From contig NZ_MAYU01000012.1 in NCBI RefSeq assembly GCF_001685025.1, positions 186,001-250,000 of the forward strand: DNA of 64,000 nt. The letters are read 5' to 3'. The translations under genes were made by a program, and so were the position numbers. The stretch's first letter is position 1, and each line of letters begins with the position of its first letter. The notes beneath the pieces are model-generated. The model did no database searches, was not told where the DNA came from, and saw only the letters and a program-made list of their open reading frames with translations. This document shows, piece by piece, positions 32,636 through 40,687 of the stretch. Source of the DNA: Bacillus sp. FJAT-27225 (lineage in GTDB: Bacteria > Bacillota > Bacilli > Bacillales > Cytobacillaceae).

Positions 32636-32651
32636 AAGAAACAATTGACCC

Positions 32652-32681
32652 TTGACAGACAAGCCAGACTCCGTTCATAAT
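32652..32681 (+). promoter_or_regulatory. SigA-type promoter of proC
   Basis: TTGACA, 18-nt spacer, CATAAT; the T-box leader begins a few nt downstream. Confidence 0.75.
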
Positions 32682-32687
32682 GACAAT

Positions 32688-32983
32688 TATAGTCTGAAAA
32701 TTCCAAATGGTGAGTCCCATACTGTAAAGCTATGACTAGGACCAGTAAATGAACTATGGCAAAAGAGAGTGAAGCCCACCGGCTGAAAGGCTTCACAGTC
32801 CTCTGGAACATTGAACCTACCCTATGAGCTGCCAGGAAAACCTGGCCGCACTCCTGCGATAAAGGATTAAAGTAGCCTTAAGCCCGGATTTGGTTCGTTA
32901 CAACCAACACCCGGCAAGAGGCTAATAAAGGTGGTACCACGGAAGAATGGCCTTTCGTCCTTTGCGGATGAAAGGCCTTTTTG
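32688..32983 (+). promoter_or_regulatory. T-box leader, proline specific
   Basis: Conserved parts in order: stem I region with AGAGAGTGAAGCCCACCGGC and CTGAAAGG, the specifier loop with GAACCTAC (CCT, a proline codon, at 32816-32818), the T-box sequence AAGGTGGTACCACGG (32928-32942) and a terminator GGCCTTTCGTCC/GGATGAAAGGCC with TTTTT (32949-32983). Uncharged proline tRNA should stabilise the antiterminator and switch on proC. The proline specifier agrees with the gene downstream. Confidence 0.95.
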
Positions 32984-33013
32984 TATTTATTTCTTTTAAA
33001 AGGAGGAGTTCCC

Positions 33014-33859
33014 GTGAGAAAGTTAGTGTTTGTCGGAGCTGGATCAATGGCAGAAGCGTTGATTTCAGGAATTATTGCCAATGGTGTTCTCGAATCCCCC
33101 AACATCTGGGTAACAAACAAAAGCGACGAGGAACGCCTCACCGATTTAAGCAAGCGCTATGGAGTTACGACTTCCTATGATAAGGACGCGTTGTTCGAGG
33201 GTGCCGATGCTGTCATCCTGGCCATGAAGCCAAAGGACGCAAAGGCTGGCCTCCCGCTTGTCCTGCCTTACTTATCAGAACAGACACTTGTCATTTCCGT
33301 TCTTGCCGGGCTCTCGACTGGAACAATTGAATCGATGTCAGACAAGAAGCTCGCCATTGTCCGGGCTATGCCAAATACATCAGCCGCAATCGGAAAATCA
33401 GCCACTGGCCTTGCCCTGAACCAAAATGTCACATCCAAGCAAGCCGAGCTGGCCAAAATGCTGTTTGAAACCGTTGGGCTTGCTGCCTTTGTTGACGAAA
33501 ACCAGCTCGATGCGGTCACGGGACTGTCGGGAAGCGGCCCAGCCTACATTTATTATCTCGTCGAAGCGATGGAAAACTCAGCAGCTGAAATCGGCCTTGA
33601 CCGCGAGCTGGCAAAGGAACTTATCGTTCAAACATTAATTGGAGCAGCCGAAATGCTCACCAAATCCGACAAGCCGCCGCGCCAGCTCCGCCATGAAGTC
33701 ACTAGCCCTGGCGGCACAACCGAGGCTGGCATCCGCGTCCTTGAAAACCACAAAGTCCAGCAAAGCCTGATCCATTGCATTAAAGAAGCCACGGCTCAAT
33801 CCCGAAAACTCGGCCGGATGATTAGCAGCGACATTCACCTGAAGGCACATACTTCTTGA
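33014..33859 (+). CDS. proC: Pyrroline-5-carboxylate reductase
   Basis: 281 residues from GTG 33014 (AAAGGAGGAG upstream). N-terminal Rossmann motif VFVGAGSMAEALISG for NAD(P)H, RAMPNTSAAIGKSATGL, the helical C-terminal dimer domain with GLSGSGPAYIYYLVEAM and the substrate loop VTSPGGTTEAGI. It makes L-proline from pyrroline-5-carboxylate as the last step of proline synthesis, or of arginine/ornithine breakdown. Control by the proline T-box implies a biosynthetic role. Confidence 0.97.
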   Translation: MRKLVFVGAGSMAEALISGIIANGVLESPNIWVTNKSDEERLTDLSKRYGVTTSYDKDALFEGADAVILAMKPKDAKAGLPLVLPYLSEQTLVISVLAGLSTGTIESMSDKKLAIVRAMPNTSAAIGKSATGLALNQNVTSKQAELAKMLFETVGLAAFVDENQLDAVTGLSGSGPAYIYYLVEAMENSAAEIGLDRELAKELIVQTLIGAAEMLTKSDKPPRQLRHEVTSPGGTTEAGIRVLENHKVQQSLIHCIKEATAQSRKLGRMISSDIHLKAHTS

Positions 33860-33918
33860 GCCTGTGAACTTGATTCAATTTGGGCTGGAAGGGTAAAGTT
33901 TCTAGTGAGGTGAGATAA

Positions 33919-34224
33919 ATGAACGTGACAATAACAAAAGATGCACACCAGCACCTAATCAAGGTACTTGGGCCCGAGCCAACCGTTAAAATCCATGAAG
34001 CTCGGACGACCGGCTGAGGAGCCACAAATGTGTACGAACTTGCTCAGGCTGAGCAGTCATCAACTGAAGAAGTATTTAAAAGCGGCGAAATTACAGTCTT
34101 GCTAGACCCATCGGTAATAAACAATCTGGATAGTGATGTCGTGATTGATTATAAAAACAATTACGGTTTCATCCTTAAAAATGATTTTGAAGTCTTAACC
34201 TTCGGGATGAAATTCACCACCTAA
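33919..34224 (+). CDS. HesB/IscA-like protein with in-frame TGA (probable selenoprotein)
   Basis: Read through the TGA at 34015-34017 the gene has 101 residues: NVTITKDAHQHLIKVLG at the start, RTTG-U-GATNVYELA around codon 33, and LLDPSVINNLDSDVVIDYKN later. This aligns with IscA, where RTSG-C-SG carries the conserved first Fe-S ligand Cys, so the TGA is exactly at that Cys. Coding signal, frame and family pattern continue after the TGA without a shift. A hairpin with a GG-containing loop lies 24-40 nt after it (separate entry). HesB-like selenoproteins are known in bacteria. It lacks the C-terminal CGC pair of IscA. ATG 33919 has GAGGTGA upstream. A nonsense mutation is the alternative. Confidence 0.8.
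34015..34057 (+). promoter_or_regulatory. UGA codon plus SECIS-like hairpin
   Basis: TGCTC (34041-34045) pairs with GAGCA (34051-34055) around loop AGGCT; A-T in the loop can extend the stem, leaving GGC. The loop G lies 29 nt after the UGA, within the 16-37 nt window of bacterial SECIS elements, and resembles the CAGGTCTG top of the E. coli fdhF element. Confidence 0.6.
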
Positions 34225-34233
34225 AAAACAGAC

Positions 34234-34272
34234 ACCCTCACCAGGCAATCAGCCTGATGAGGGTATTTTTTG
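34234..34272. terminator. Terminator, bidirectional
   Basis: ACCCTCACCAGGC/GCCTGATGAGGGT stem with ATTTTTT on the right and AAAAAA on the left; ends the HesB-like gene and probably also the convergent M28 gene. Confidence 0.9.
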
Positions 34273-34299
34273 TGTTGTTATATTACTCGGCCAGCCTCT

Positions 34300-36627
34300 T
34301 TAATCCTTTAGCCTCGTCATGATAAAAGAGTTGTCGCCGTAGGTGCTGTATTTGTTGGCCCGCTTTGCTTTTTCTTCTGGAATATTGTAGGCACGGGCTG
34401 CGATGATCCAGTCGGTTTTGTCATCAGCCGCGATGCTTATCTTCATGTTCAGTTTCCCTTTCTGTCCGACCACGTATGTGATAAGGAACGGTTTTTCCTT
34501 GGTAAATTTCTTAATCGGCAGTTCGACTTTCTTCCCGTTCACTTCAAGCTCAGAAACATTCAGGTCGGTCATGGATTTAATCATTATTTCCTCAGCCGCA
34601 CTGACGGACTGAATTTCATACTCAAGCTCACGAACCCCTTCACGAACCTCGTCTGAAACCACCTTTACTTCCGGTCCTTTTATATCATGTATCTTGGCAG
34701 CAGCATAGGAACTATTCGGCCAGTTCAGGATTGGAAAAATGTCACTGACATTTCCTTTCTCAACATTCCCCTCTACATAGCTCAAAGAATATTCATCCAA
34801 TGCGTGCCGGGCAACCCAATACGCTTCCCCTTTATCCGCATCCAGCAAATACGTGATATCGCTAGCCTTAGGATGCTCGGCAGATGGCTGGGATAAAACG
34901 TTTACTGAATTAATAACCACAATCGCCAAGCCAACCACCATAAGTAAAGCCGGTACCCTCCATTCCACCTTGCCTGTACCTGAAGCCCCGCCAAACGAGC
35001 CGAACAGGGGCACGAGCAATGCACCTAGCAACGAAACCAGCACCATCAGCACACTAACCAAATTAATCGATACGAGCATATGAACCAAGTAAATGACCGG
35101 AACAACAATCAGAAAGGCCGGAACCGCAGAAACAGCCACAACCATCAAGCTCTTCCCTGCCATCTCCTTAAACCAGAACACACCATTCATCCCCACCAAG
35201 GCGAATAGCAGCGGCCAAACAAACACATAACTTCCTGCTTCTAAAAACAAACTGGTCACAACCGCGAACAATAGCCACACAAGAAGCGAACCCATCGCAA
35301 GGCTGCCCAGCTTCATCCTGCGGCTAACCCTCGCATACACATAACCCAGGAACGCAAACACAATGAACGAAAACCCAAGTAAATATATTTTTCCAAACGA
35401 AACATCTGTCCCCATCAGCCATGCCATATCCGAAAACAAAGCAGTCAGCAGCTTCCAGCCCGCCAGTCCTATCAGAAATGCACCGGCCATTACACCAATC
35501 TGGACCCCGAAACCGCCGATAACACCCTTAATCGAAAGCAATTTCCGTTTGTGTCCATGGACAATCGTCAAGACATAAAGCACAATTGCAACGAGCATAA
35601 GTTGAAAAACCAACACCTCAGGATACGTTACCATCAAACCGCCAACCAGGTTGAAAAACAACCGATTGCCTTCCCGATCCGCGTCTAGATCCAAACCGCC
35701 AAAATGCTTCACAAGGCTCAACATATACTCGCCGTGATGCTGGAGGCTCTCCTTATCAAGCTCGGCAAGGCTGTCGCTCGTTGTATGGTAATGGCCAACG
35801 CCTTCCCCGAATGCAAAATTCATTCCGTTAAGCCCGGCATTTTTAAAAATTGACAGGTCGGTATCATTCGGCATCAATTTATATAAACTGTAGATGAACG
35901 AATGCGCAACCGGTGACGGCGCAGCCTCAACAAATTCCTTCACCAGCCATCCGTTGTTGTCGCTCGTTTCAAACATGAAGGAAGGCCCTTCATTTCCGCG
36001 CGCCTCAAAATTCAAAACCAGTCCGACTTCGTCTGCCCATTGATGTTCATCGACAAACGCCTTCGCGCCGAGCATTCCGTTTTCCTCACCATCTGTTAAA
36101 AGAAGAATCACATCGTTTTCAAGCTGCTTCCCTTCAGTCAAAATTCTGGCCGTTTCAAGGATGGCCGCAACCCCAGCCCCGTCATCGGAGACGCCCGGGC
36201 TTCCGGGCACCGAATCGTAATGGGCTGCAAGCATAATCGCTTTTGAAGGGTTTTTCCCTTCTATCCGTACAACAACGTTTTCAATTATTCCCCCGGTAAT
36301 ATAGCCCTTTGGCATATGAACACTCTCGGCCTTTTGTACCTCGGGCTTCAAACCGAAGCCTTCAAGCGTTTCAACTAAGTAATCCCGGACGCGGTCATGC
36401 TCCTCTGAACCAAGCGGATGCGGCTTTACCGCGAATTCCTCCAGATACGAAAATGCCCGTTCTGCTGAGAACCCGTCTGCCGAAGTCGTCGATATTACTT
36501 CCGGTGTCCTTAACTGCAGCAAGCTCACGACAACCGTACTAACTAAAATCACCACAACCATCAAAAATGTTAAAACTGGCCGGCCACTCTCGCCAATTCT
36601 TATTTCCATCCCAACTCCACCGTTCAT
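34300..36627 (-). CDS. M28 family membrane aminopeptidase (Fxna/ERMP1-like)
   Basis: 775 residues from ATG 36627 (GGGGG 7 nt upstream); a longer frame to 36753 lacks a ribosome site. One N-terminal helix (VLTFLMVVVILVSTVVVSLL) is followed by an extracytoplasmic M28 domain with the metal and catalytic residues: LAAHYDSVPGSPGVSDDGAG (His, Asp, Asp), LLLTDGEENGMLGA (Glu-Glu), NFEARG, and GVGHYHTTSD (His). Then come about eight helices and a C-terminal beta-rich domain, as in Fxna-type peptidases. It should remove N-terminal residues from peptides outside the membrane. Divergent from the two-component system, with shared intergenic DNA. Confidence 0.9.
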   Translation of the reverse strand: MNGGVGMEIRIGESGRPVLTFLMVVVILVSTVVVSLLQLRTPEVISTTSADGFSAERAFSYLEEFAVKPHPLGSEEHDRVRDYLVETLEGFGLKPEVQKAESVHMPKGYITGGIIENVVVRIEGKNPSKAIMLAAHYDSVPGSPGVSDDGAGVAAILETARILTEGKQLENDVILLLTDGEENGMLGAKAFVDEHQWADEVGLVLNFEARGNEGPSFMFETSDNNGWLVKEFVEAAPSPVAHSFIYSLYKLMPNDTDLSIFKNAGLNGMNFAFGEGVGHYHTTSDSLAELDKESLQHHGEYMLSLVKHFGGLDLDADREGNRLFFNLVGGLMVTYPEVLVFQLMLVAIVLYVLTIVHGHKRKLLSIKGVIGGFGVQIGVMAGAFLIGLAGWKLLTALFSDMAWLMGTDVSFGKIYLLGFSFIVFAFLGYVYARVSRRMKLGSLAMGSLLVWLLFAVVTSLFLEAGSYVFVWPLLFALVGMNGVFWFKEMAGKSLMVVAVSAVPAFLIVVPVIYLVHMLVSINLVSVLMVLVSLLGALLVPLFGSFGGASGTGKVEWRVPALLMVVGLAIVVINSVNVLSQPSAEHPKASDITYLLDADKGEAYWVARHALDEYSLSYVEGNVEKGNVSDIFPILNWPNSSYAAAKIHDIKGPEVKVVSDEVREGVRELEYEIQSVSAAEEIMIKSMTDLNVSELEVNGKKVELPIKKFTKEKPFLITYVVGQKGKLNMKISIAADDKTDWIIAARAYNIPEEKAKRANKYSTYGDNSFIMTRLKD

Positions 36628-36674
36628 CGCCAATCCCCCTTGGAAACTTTGTAGCTTCATTATCAGGCACCGCC

Positions 36675-36715
36675 GGTCATACCTCATAGTGAACTTGGTC
36701 ATAACGGCGGTCATA
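36675..36715. promoter_or_regulatory. Three GGTCATA direct repeats between divergent genes
   Basis: GGTCATA at 36675, 36697 and 36709 (spacing 22 and 12). They lie between the M28 peptidase start (36627) and the histidine kinase start (36801). The spacing near helical turns suits tandem binding of a NarL-type regulator such as the one encoded downstream. Confidence 0.4.
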
Positions 36716-36800
36716 TGACTTTTTATGACTCTTAGAGGAGATGTTGTTTTCACGCCGAATTAGTAAGAAGGTCCTATTTTTTAAAAAGAAGGAAATGGTT

Positions 36801-37985
36801 ATGGATAAAATGACTGAAACCCATTGGGTCTATAAAACCGCCCTGTTAATCCGGATTGTCTGGTTCCTGCTTCATCTTGTGCTGTTGCCTGTATTCATGG
36901 CTTCGTCACCATCATTGTGGCTGGTGCTGCCCTTGTTCTTTGCCGCTTTCCTTATTCCGCAATGGCCCGGAAAAAGAAAGGCGAATTTCGGTTCTGCCTA
37001 TTATCCATCACTCGAGCTGGTGTTCAGCGGCTTGTTCCTGGTCGTTGGCTGCTACCTTCTTGGCGAAGTTTCTTCCTTTCTCGCCTATCCAGCACTTTGT
37101 GCCGGGATTTACAGCACTCCTGGTAAAAAAAGAGCTTTGCATTGGGCTGCCTTTTCAATTTTGCCACTTTTAGCCGTAATTGCGGTCGGACTGGACCACT
37201 TCGGCATGGGCGTCATTGAAGGGATATTTTTTTACGGAATCGGAATTGCGATTGCAAAGGTTCTTGAAACCGAGCGGAAGGCAAACATCCTGCTCGTGGA
37301 AAACCGCAAGCAGAATCAGCTTTTGGAGGAATACGCGAGGCAGGTTGAAAAAATCACCCTGCTCGAGGAGCGAAACCGGCTTGCCCGGGACCTGCATGAC
37401 ACGATTGGCCATACATATACTTCTGTAATCATGGGCCTTGATGCGGCATCCTACCTGATTGAAACATCACCTCATAAAGCCAGGGAGCAGGTCGACCGCC
37501 TAGCGGACGTTATGCGCCAATCGCTTGGGGAAATTAGGGCCCATATCCACCAGATTGCCCCGGCTGGTGAAGCGGAGGAGCTGGCGATACAGCTTAGGAG
37601 GGTGGCTGCGCAGTTTGCAGAGCATACAAAAATCAATATTGAATTCACACATGTTTCGGACAGCCAAGCAGCTCTTTCCTCTCAAGGTGTCCTGACTTTG
37701 ATCCGCTGCCTGCAAGAGTCGCTGACAAATGCCGTCCGCCACGGCCGTTCCACCAAGATAGCTGTTATTTTTAAAGAAGAACCGTCACTGGCCGCACTGA
37801 TTATCAATGACAATGGCTGCGGTATGGAGGTTGGAAGTTTTGGATTTGGGCTCACCGGGATGAAGGAACGGATTGAAGCGCTAAATGGGGAATTGAAAAT
37901 AGAATCGCAGGCGGGTGCAGGGACAACTGTCACGTGTCTTTTGCCAGCCGGAAGGAATTATGTAAAGGAGGTGGCGGGAAATTGA
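36801..37985 (+). CDS. Sensor histidine kinase, NarX/DesK type (HPK7)
   Basis: 394 residues from ATG 36801 (GAAGGAA upstream). Five to six N-terminal helices (about 15-145) form the sensor without a separate periplasmic domain; a short coiled coil follows (QNQLLEEYARQVEKITLLEE). The phospho-acceptor His is in RDLHDTIGHTYTSVIMGL; the ATP site has ESLTNAVRHG (N-box), NDNGCGM (G1) and FGLTGMKERI (G2). It phosphorylates the response regulator whose TTG start overlaps its stop. The signal is unknown; the DesK-like layout suggests membrane or cell-envelope sensing. Confidence 0.93.
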   Translation: MDKMTETHWVYKTALLIRIVWFLLHLVLLPVFMASSPSLWLVLPLFFAAFLIPQWPGKRKANFGSAYYPSLELVFSGLFLVVGCYLLGEVSSFLAYPALCAGIYSTPGKKRALHWAAFSILPLLAVIAVGLDHFGMGVIEGIFFYGIGIAIAKVLETERKANILLVENRKQNQLLEEYARQVEKITLLEERNRLARDLHDTIGHTYTSVIMGLDAASYLIETSPHKAREQVDRLADVMRQSLGEIRAHIHQIAPAGEAEELAIQLRRVAAQFAEHTKINIEFTHVSDSQAALSSQGVLTLIRCLQESLTNAVRHGRSTKIAVIFKEEPSLAALIINDNGCGMEVGSFGFGLTGMKERIEALNGELKIESQAGAGTTVTCLLPAGRNYVKEVAGN

Positions 37986-38689
37986 TTAAAGTGCTGATTG
38001 TAGACGATCAGGAGCTGATTCGGGAAAGCCTGTCAATCGTCCTCGGCGGTGAAGAGGATATTGATATTGTCGGTACTTGCGGAAACGGCAGGGCTGCAGT
38101 TGACCGGGTGGGATATTTAGCCCCCCATATTGTCTTGATGGACATCAATATGCCGGAGCTGGACGGTGTTGAAGCGACGCGGCTTATCAAGGGGGAGTTT
38201 CCTGAAGTAAAAGTGATTATGCTGACAACGTTCCAGGAGCTCGGCACAGTCCGGGATGCACTTGCCGCAGGAGCGGAGGGCTACCTGCTGAAAGCTGTTC
38301 ACCCAAAGGACCTCGCTGGCGGCATCCGGCTCGTCCACCACGGCGGCACATTAATCAGCCAGGAAGTCGCAAAACAGCTAATCTCTGAATGGGTCAATCA
38401 GGCAGTACCGCCAAATGGCTCTGAAATGGGATTGTTGCAGGGGTCAAACTCCTTAAACGTTCCGGGAGTAGGAAATGGGTCACGAAAACCAGCTGCATAC
38501 GCCCTCACTGAACGCGAAACCCAAATCCTACACCTGCTCGCAAACGGAGCCACCAACAAAGAAATCGCCCGAAAACTCTACCTAACAGAAGGCACCGTCA
38601 AAAACTACATCTCCAGCATCTACTCAAAACTCAACGTCCACAGCAGACACAAAGCCATCCACAAAGCAAAAAACGAAGGGCTTATTTAA
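37982..38689 (+). CDS. NarL/LuxR-family response regulator
   Basis: 235 residues from TTG 37982, which overlaps the kinase stop by 4 nt and follows AGGAGGTGG. Receiver domain: VLIVDDQELIRESL with the acidic pair, phospho-Asp in IVLMDINMPELDG, Thr in MLTTFQ and Lys in YLLKA. A Ser/Gly/Pro-rich linker (about 145-172) leads to the LuxR HTH: LTERETQILHLLANGATNKE and LYLTEGTVKNYISSIYSKL. Probable targets include the divergent M28 gene and its own operon. REP copy 6 begins 18 nt after the stop. Confidence 0.95.
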   Translation: MIKVLIVDDQELIRESLSIVLGGEEDIDIVGTCGNGRAAVDRVGYLAPHIVLMDINMPELDGVEATRLIKGEFPEVKVIMLTTFQELGTVRDALAAGAEGYLLKAVHPKDLAGGIRLVHHGGTLISQEVAKQLISEWVNQAVPPNGSEMGLLQGSNSLNVPGVGNGSRKPAAYALTERETQILHLLANGATNKEIARKLYLTEGTVKNYISSIYSKLNVHSRHKAIHKAKNEGLI

Positions 38690-38706
38690 GGGGGTCATGG
38701 CAAGTG

Positions 38707-38770
38707 CCCACGGCAGGGGTCAGACCCCTGCCGTGGACTTCCCTCCATTTTTGTCCACCCGGTGCGGACA
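38707..38770. repeat. REP-like palindromic element, copy 6
   Basis: CCCACGGCAGGGGTCAGACC core palindrome (38707-38738) with a TTGTCCACCCGGTGCGGACA stem-loop tail. It lies directly after the response regulator gene and may serve as its transcript end. Confidence 0.9.
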
Positions 38771-38786
38771 CCCCCTGAAGAGGATA

Positions 38787-38879
38787 ATGATGTGTTACGG
38801 AAAAACATTTTCGATCTATTGGCTGGCTTTCTTATGGTTGGTTTTCATTTTTCTTTCCAAACAAGTCTTTTACAAATGA
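38787..38879 (+). CDS. Possible 30-residue hydrophobic peptide
   Basis: AAGAGG is followed by ATGATG and an open frame MMCYGKTFSIYWLAFLWLVF plus ten residues ending KQVFYK. One hydrophobic helix with a basic end. The ribosome site is weak and spacing short; it may be chance. Confidence 0.3.
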   Translation: MMCYGKTFSIYWLAFLWLVFIFLSKQVFYK

Positions 38880-38954
38880 AAATTCCTCTGTCCCGAAACT
38901 TTTTTAGCACAAAATCCGTCTAATCTTGTAAATAATGTGCCAGAGGCGGATGAC

Positions 38955-39101
38955 ATGAAAAAGTACAAATCAACAAAATCCGATTGGGCGGTGAGGTGTT
39001 TATACTTGCTGAACTTGGTTATCCTGCTCATCCTTGGTACAGCAATCTGGCTTTTCTACTATCAGCCCGAGTATATTGAAACAATCAAGCAATGGTTCTA
39101 A
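38955..39101 (+). CDS. Small single-pass membrane protein
   Basis: 48 residues: basic start MKKYKSTKSDWAVRCLYLLN, one helix NLVILLILGTAIWLFYY and a short tail QPEYIETIKQWF. AGAGGCGGATGAC precedes the ATG. No family recognised. It lies between the response regulator and the LCP gene, 150 nt before the latter. Confidence 0.6.
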   Translation: MKKYKSTKSDWAVRCLYLLNLVILLILGTAIWLFYYQPEYIETIKQWF

Positions 39102-39251
39102 CCCAATTATTCAGCCCATATTCTGAAAATGGAGATCAAATTTCTAAACCTGAGACAAACGATTGTTATTATTTTGTTGAAATTCAACTATATTGTTCTA
39201 TCAATTTAGTAGTATTCTAGTAGAAGCGCTGAGCATATCGGAGGAGACAAA

Positions 39252-40178
39252 ATGAGATCGGTAAGAAAAAAGAAAAGCCATTGGGTTCGCATATTGTTCA
39301 TATCTTTGTTTATTTTGCTGCTAGCTGTCGGCACGTATGCCTTTACTGTATATAGATCCTTAACAGCTGCTGTGGATACAATGCAGCAGCCCATCGACCG
39401 CGATAAATCCCCCAAACGGGAAGAACAAGTAACGTTCGAAAAACAAGAGCCCTTCTCTGTGCTCCTGCTTGGAGTCGATGAAAGAAAAGGAGACAGAGGC
39501 CGATCGGATACAATGATTGTGCTCACTGTAAATCCAAACCAGAAGTCCGTTAAAATGCTCAGCATACCAAGGGATACCAGGACTGATATTGTTGGCCATG
39601 GCACAGTCGATAAAATCAACCATGCTTATGCGTTTGGCGGGGTTGAAATGTCAATGAATACGGTCGAAAACTTCCTTGATATTCCTATCGATTACTATGC
39701 CCAAATTAATATGGAAGGGTTCAAGGATATTGTGGACGCTGTAGGAGGAATCAAGGTCAACAATACATTGGATTTCACCTATGATGGCAAGCATTTTCCC
39801 AAAGGAGAAATTAAACTGACAGGTGCTGAGGCGCTAAAGTATTCCAGAATGAGATACGAGGACCCAAGGGGCGATTTTGGCCGCCAAAATCGGCAGCGTG
39901 ACATTATTCAGGCTGTTTTAAAAGAAGGGGCTTCTTTCTCTTCCTTAACAAACTTTGGAGACATCTTCAAAGCACTGGGCAAAAATGTCCGGACTAACTT
40001 AAGCTTTGACCAAATGATGGATATCCAAAAAAATTATAAACCTGCCGTCGGCAACGTTCAGCAAGTAGAAATAAAAGGCGACGGGACCATAATAAATAAA
40101 ATTTGGTATTATATTGTTCCAGATGATGAGAAACAAAAAATCCAGGCTGAATTAAAAACTCACCTTGAACTCTCATAA
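39252..40178 (+). CDS. LytR-CpsA-Psr family glycopolymer ligase
   Basis: 308 residues. Short basic cytosolic tail, one transmembrane helix (WVRILFISLFILLLAVGTYA), then the LCP domain with its signature residues: LLLGVDER, GRSDTMIVLTV, SIPRDTRTDI, KINHAYAFGG, and RMRYEDPRGDFGRQNRQRDI. LCP enzymes move teichoic acid or capsule from undecaprenyl carriers to peptidoglycan. GGAGG precedes the ATG. A glycopolymer gene set lies at 40.7-48.4 kb, so this may be the attaching enzyme for that polymer, though Bacillus has several LCP genes. Confidence 0.93.
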   Translation: MRSVRKKKSHWVRILFISLFILLLAVGTYAFTVYRSLTAAVDTMQQPIDRDKSPKREEQVTFEKQEPFSVLLLGVDERKGDRGRSDTMIVLTVNPNQKSVKMLSIPRDTRTDIVGHGTVDKINHAYAFGGVEMSMNTVENFLDIPIDYYAQINMEGFKDIVDAVGGIKVNNTLDFTYDGKHFPKGEIKLTGAEALKYSRMRYEDPRGDFGRQNRQRDIIQAVLKEGASFSSLTNFGDIFKALGKNVRTNLSFDQMMDIQKNYKPAVGNVQQVEIKGDGTIINKIWYYIVPDDEKQKIQAELKTHLELS

Positions 40179-40190
40179 TCCCCAAAGCAT

Positions 40191-40219
40191 AAAGCGGCCA
40201 TAAAGTTGGCCGCTTTTAC
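40191..40219 (+). terminator. Terminator of the LCP gene
   Basis: AAAGCGGCCA/TGGCCGCTTT stem, T-rich end. Confidence 0.88.
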
Positions 40220-40301
40220 TATTTTCCATGAATCCACCAATAACCAATTGGGCAGTTTAACTGTAGTAAATGCAAGGTATAGTTCAATAAGGGGTGATAA
40301 C

Positions 40302-40592
40302 ATGCAAGAAATTCAATCACTAACTGACTTTGTCTCAAAAGCAGATGGGGCGCGGCAAGCAACGTTATATATTAACGAACGAGAACTCCCAAAGGAAGGT
40401 TCCCCACTCGGTGATGAGGACAGCACGGCCGGTGATGGCGTGAAGGTGAAAATGGAGCTGACACTTGACACAGGTTCCGAAAAGCACACTTTTGAGAAGG
40501 AGTACAGAGACGACCTGTTATACCAGGAGGACATGAAACTCATCAATGAACTTAGGGAAAAGGTTCCGGTTGTTAACGGGAAGCCTAGCTAA
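40302..40592 (+). CDS. Hypothetical protein, 96 aa
   Basis: Start chosen at ATG 40302 (AGGGGTGATAAC upstream). Soluble and acidic; MQEIQSLTDFVSKADGARQA, then two strands and a helix (DDLLYQEDMKLINELREKVP). No family recognised. Own terminator. Confidence 0.65.
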   Translation: MQEIQSLTDFVSKADGARQATLYINERELPKEGSPLGDEDSTAGDGVKVKMELTLDTGSEKHTFEKEYRDDLLYQEDMKLINELREKVPVVNGKPS

Positions 40593-40601
40593 GCGATTAA
40601 A

Positions 40602-40637
40602 AAAACCACCCTTAGGCTACAGTAAGGGTGGTTTCTT
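40602..40637. terminator. Terminator, possibly bidirectional
   Basis: AACCACCCTTA/TAAGGGTGGTT stem with A-run left and TTTCTT right; between convergent genes. Confidence 0.85.
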
Positions 40638-40687
40638 AGGGTCCCGGTCTAATATCGAAATACTCGTCTTTTCTCGCAACATCCCGC

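Noticed and set aside
34030-34224. Independent 64-residue protein
   Set aside because: It is the part of the HesB-like gene after the in-frame TGA; family similarity begins before the TGA in the same frame.
36628-36753. Longer N-terminus of the M28 peptidase
   Set aside because: No ribosome site at 36753; the extension covers the shared control region with the GGTCATA repeats.
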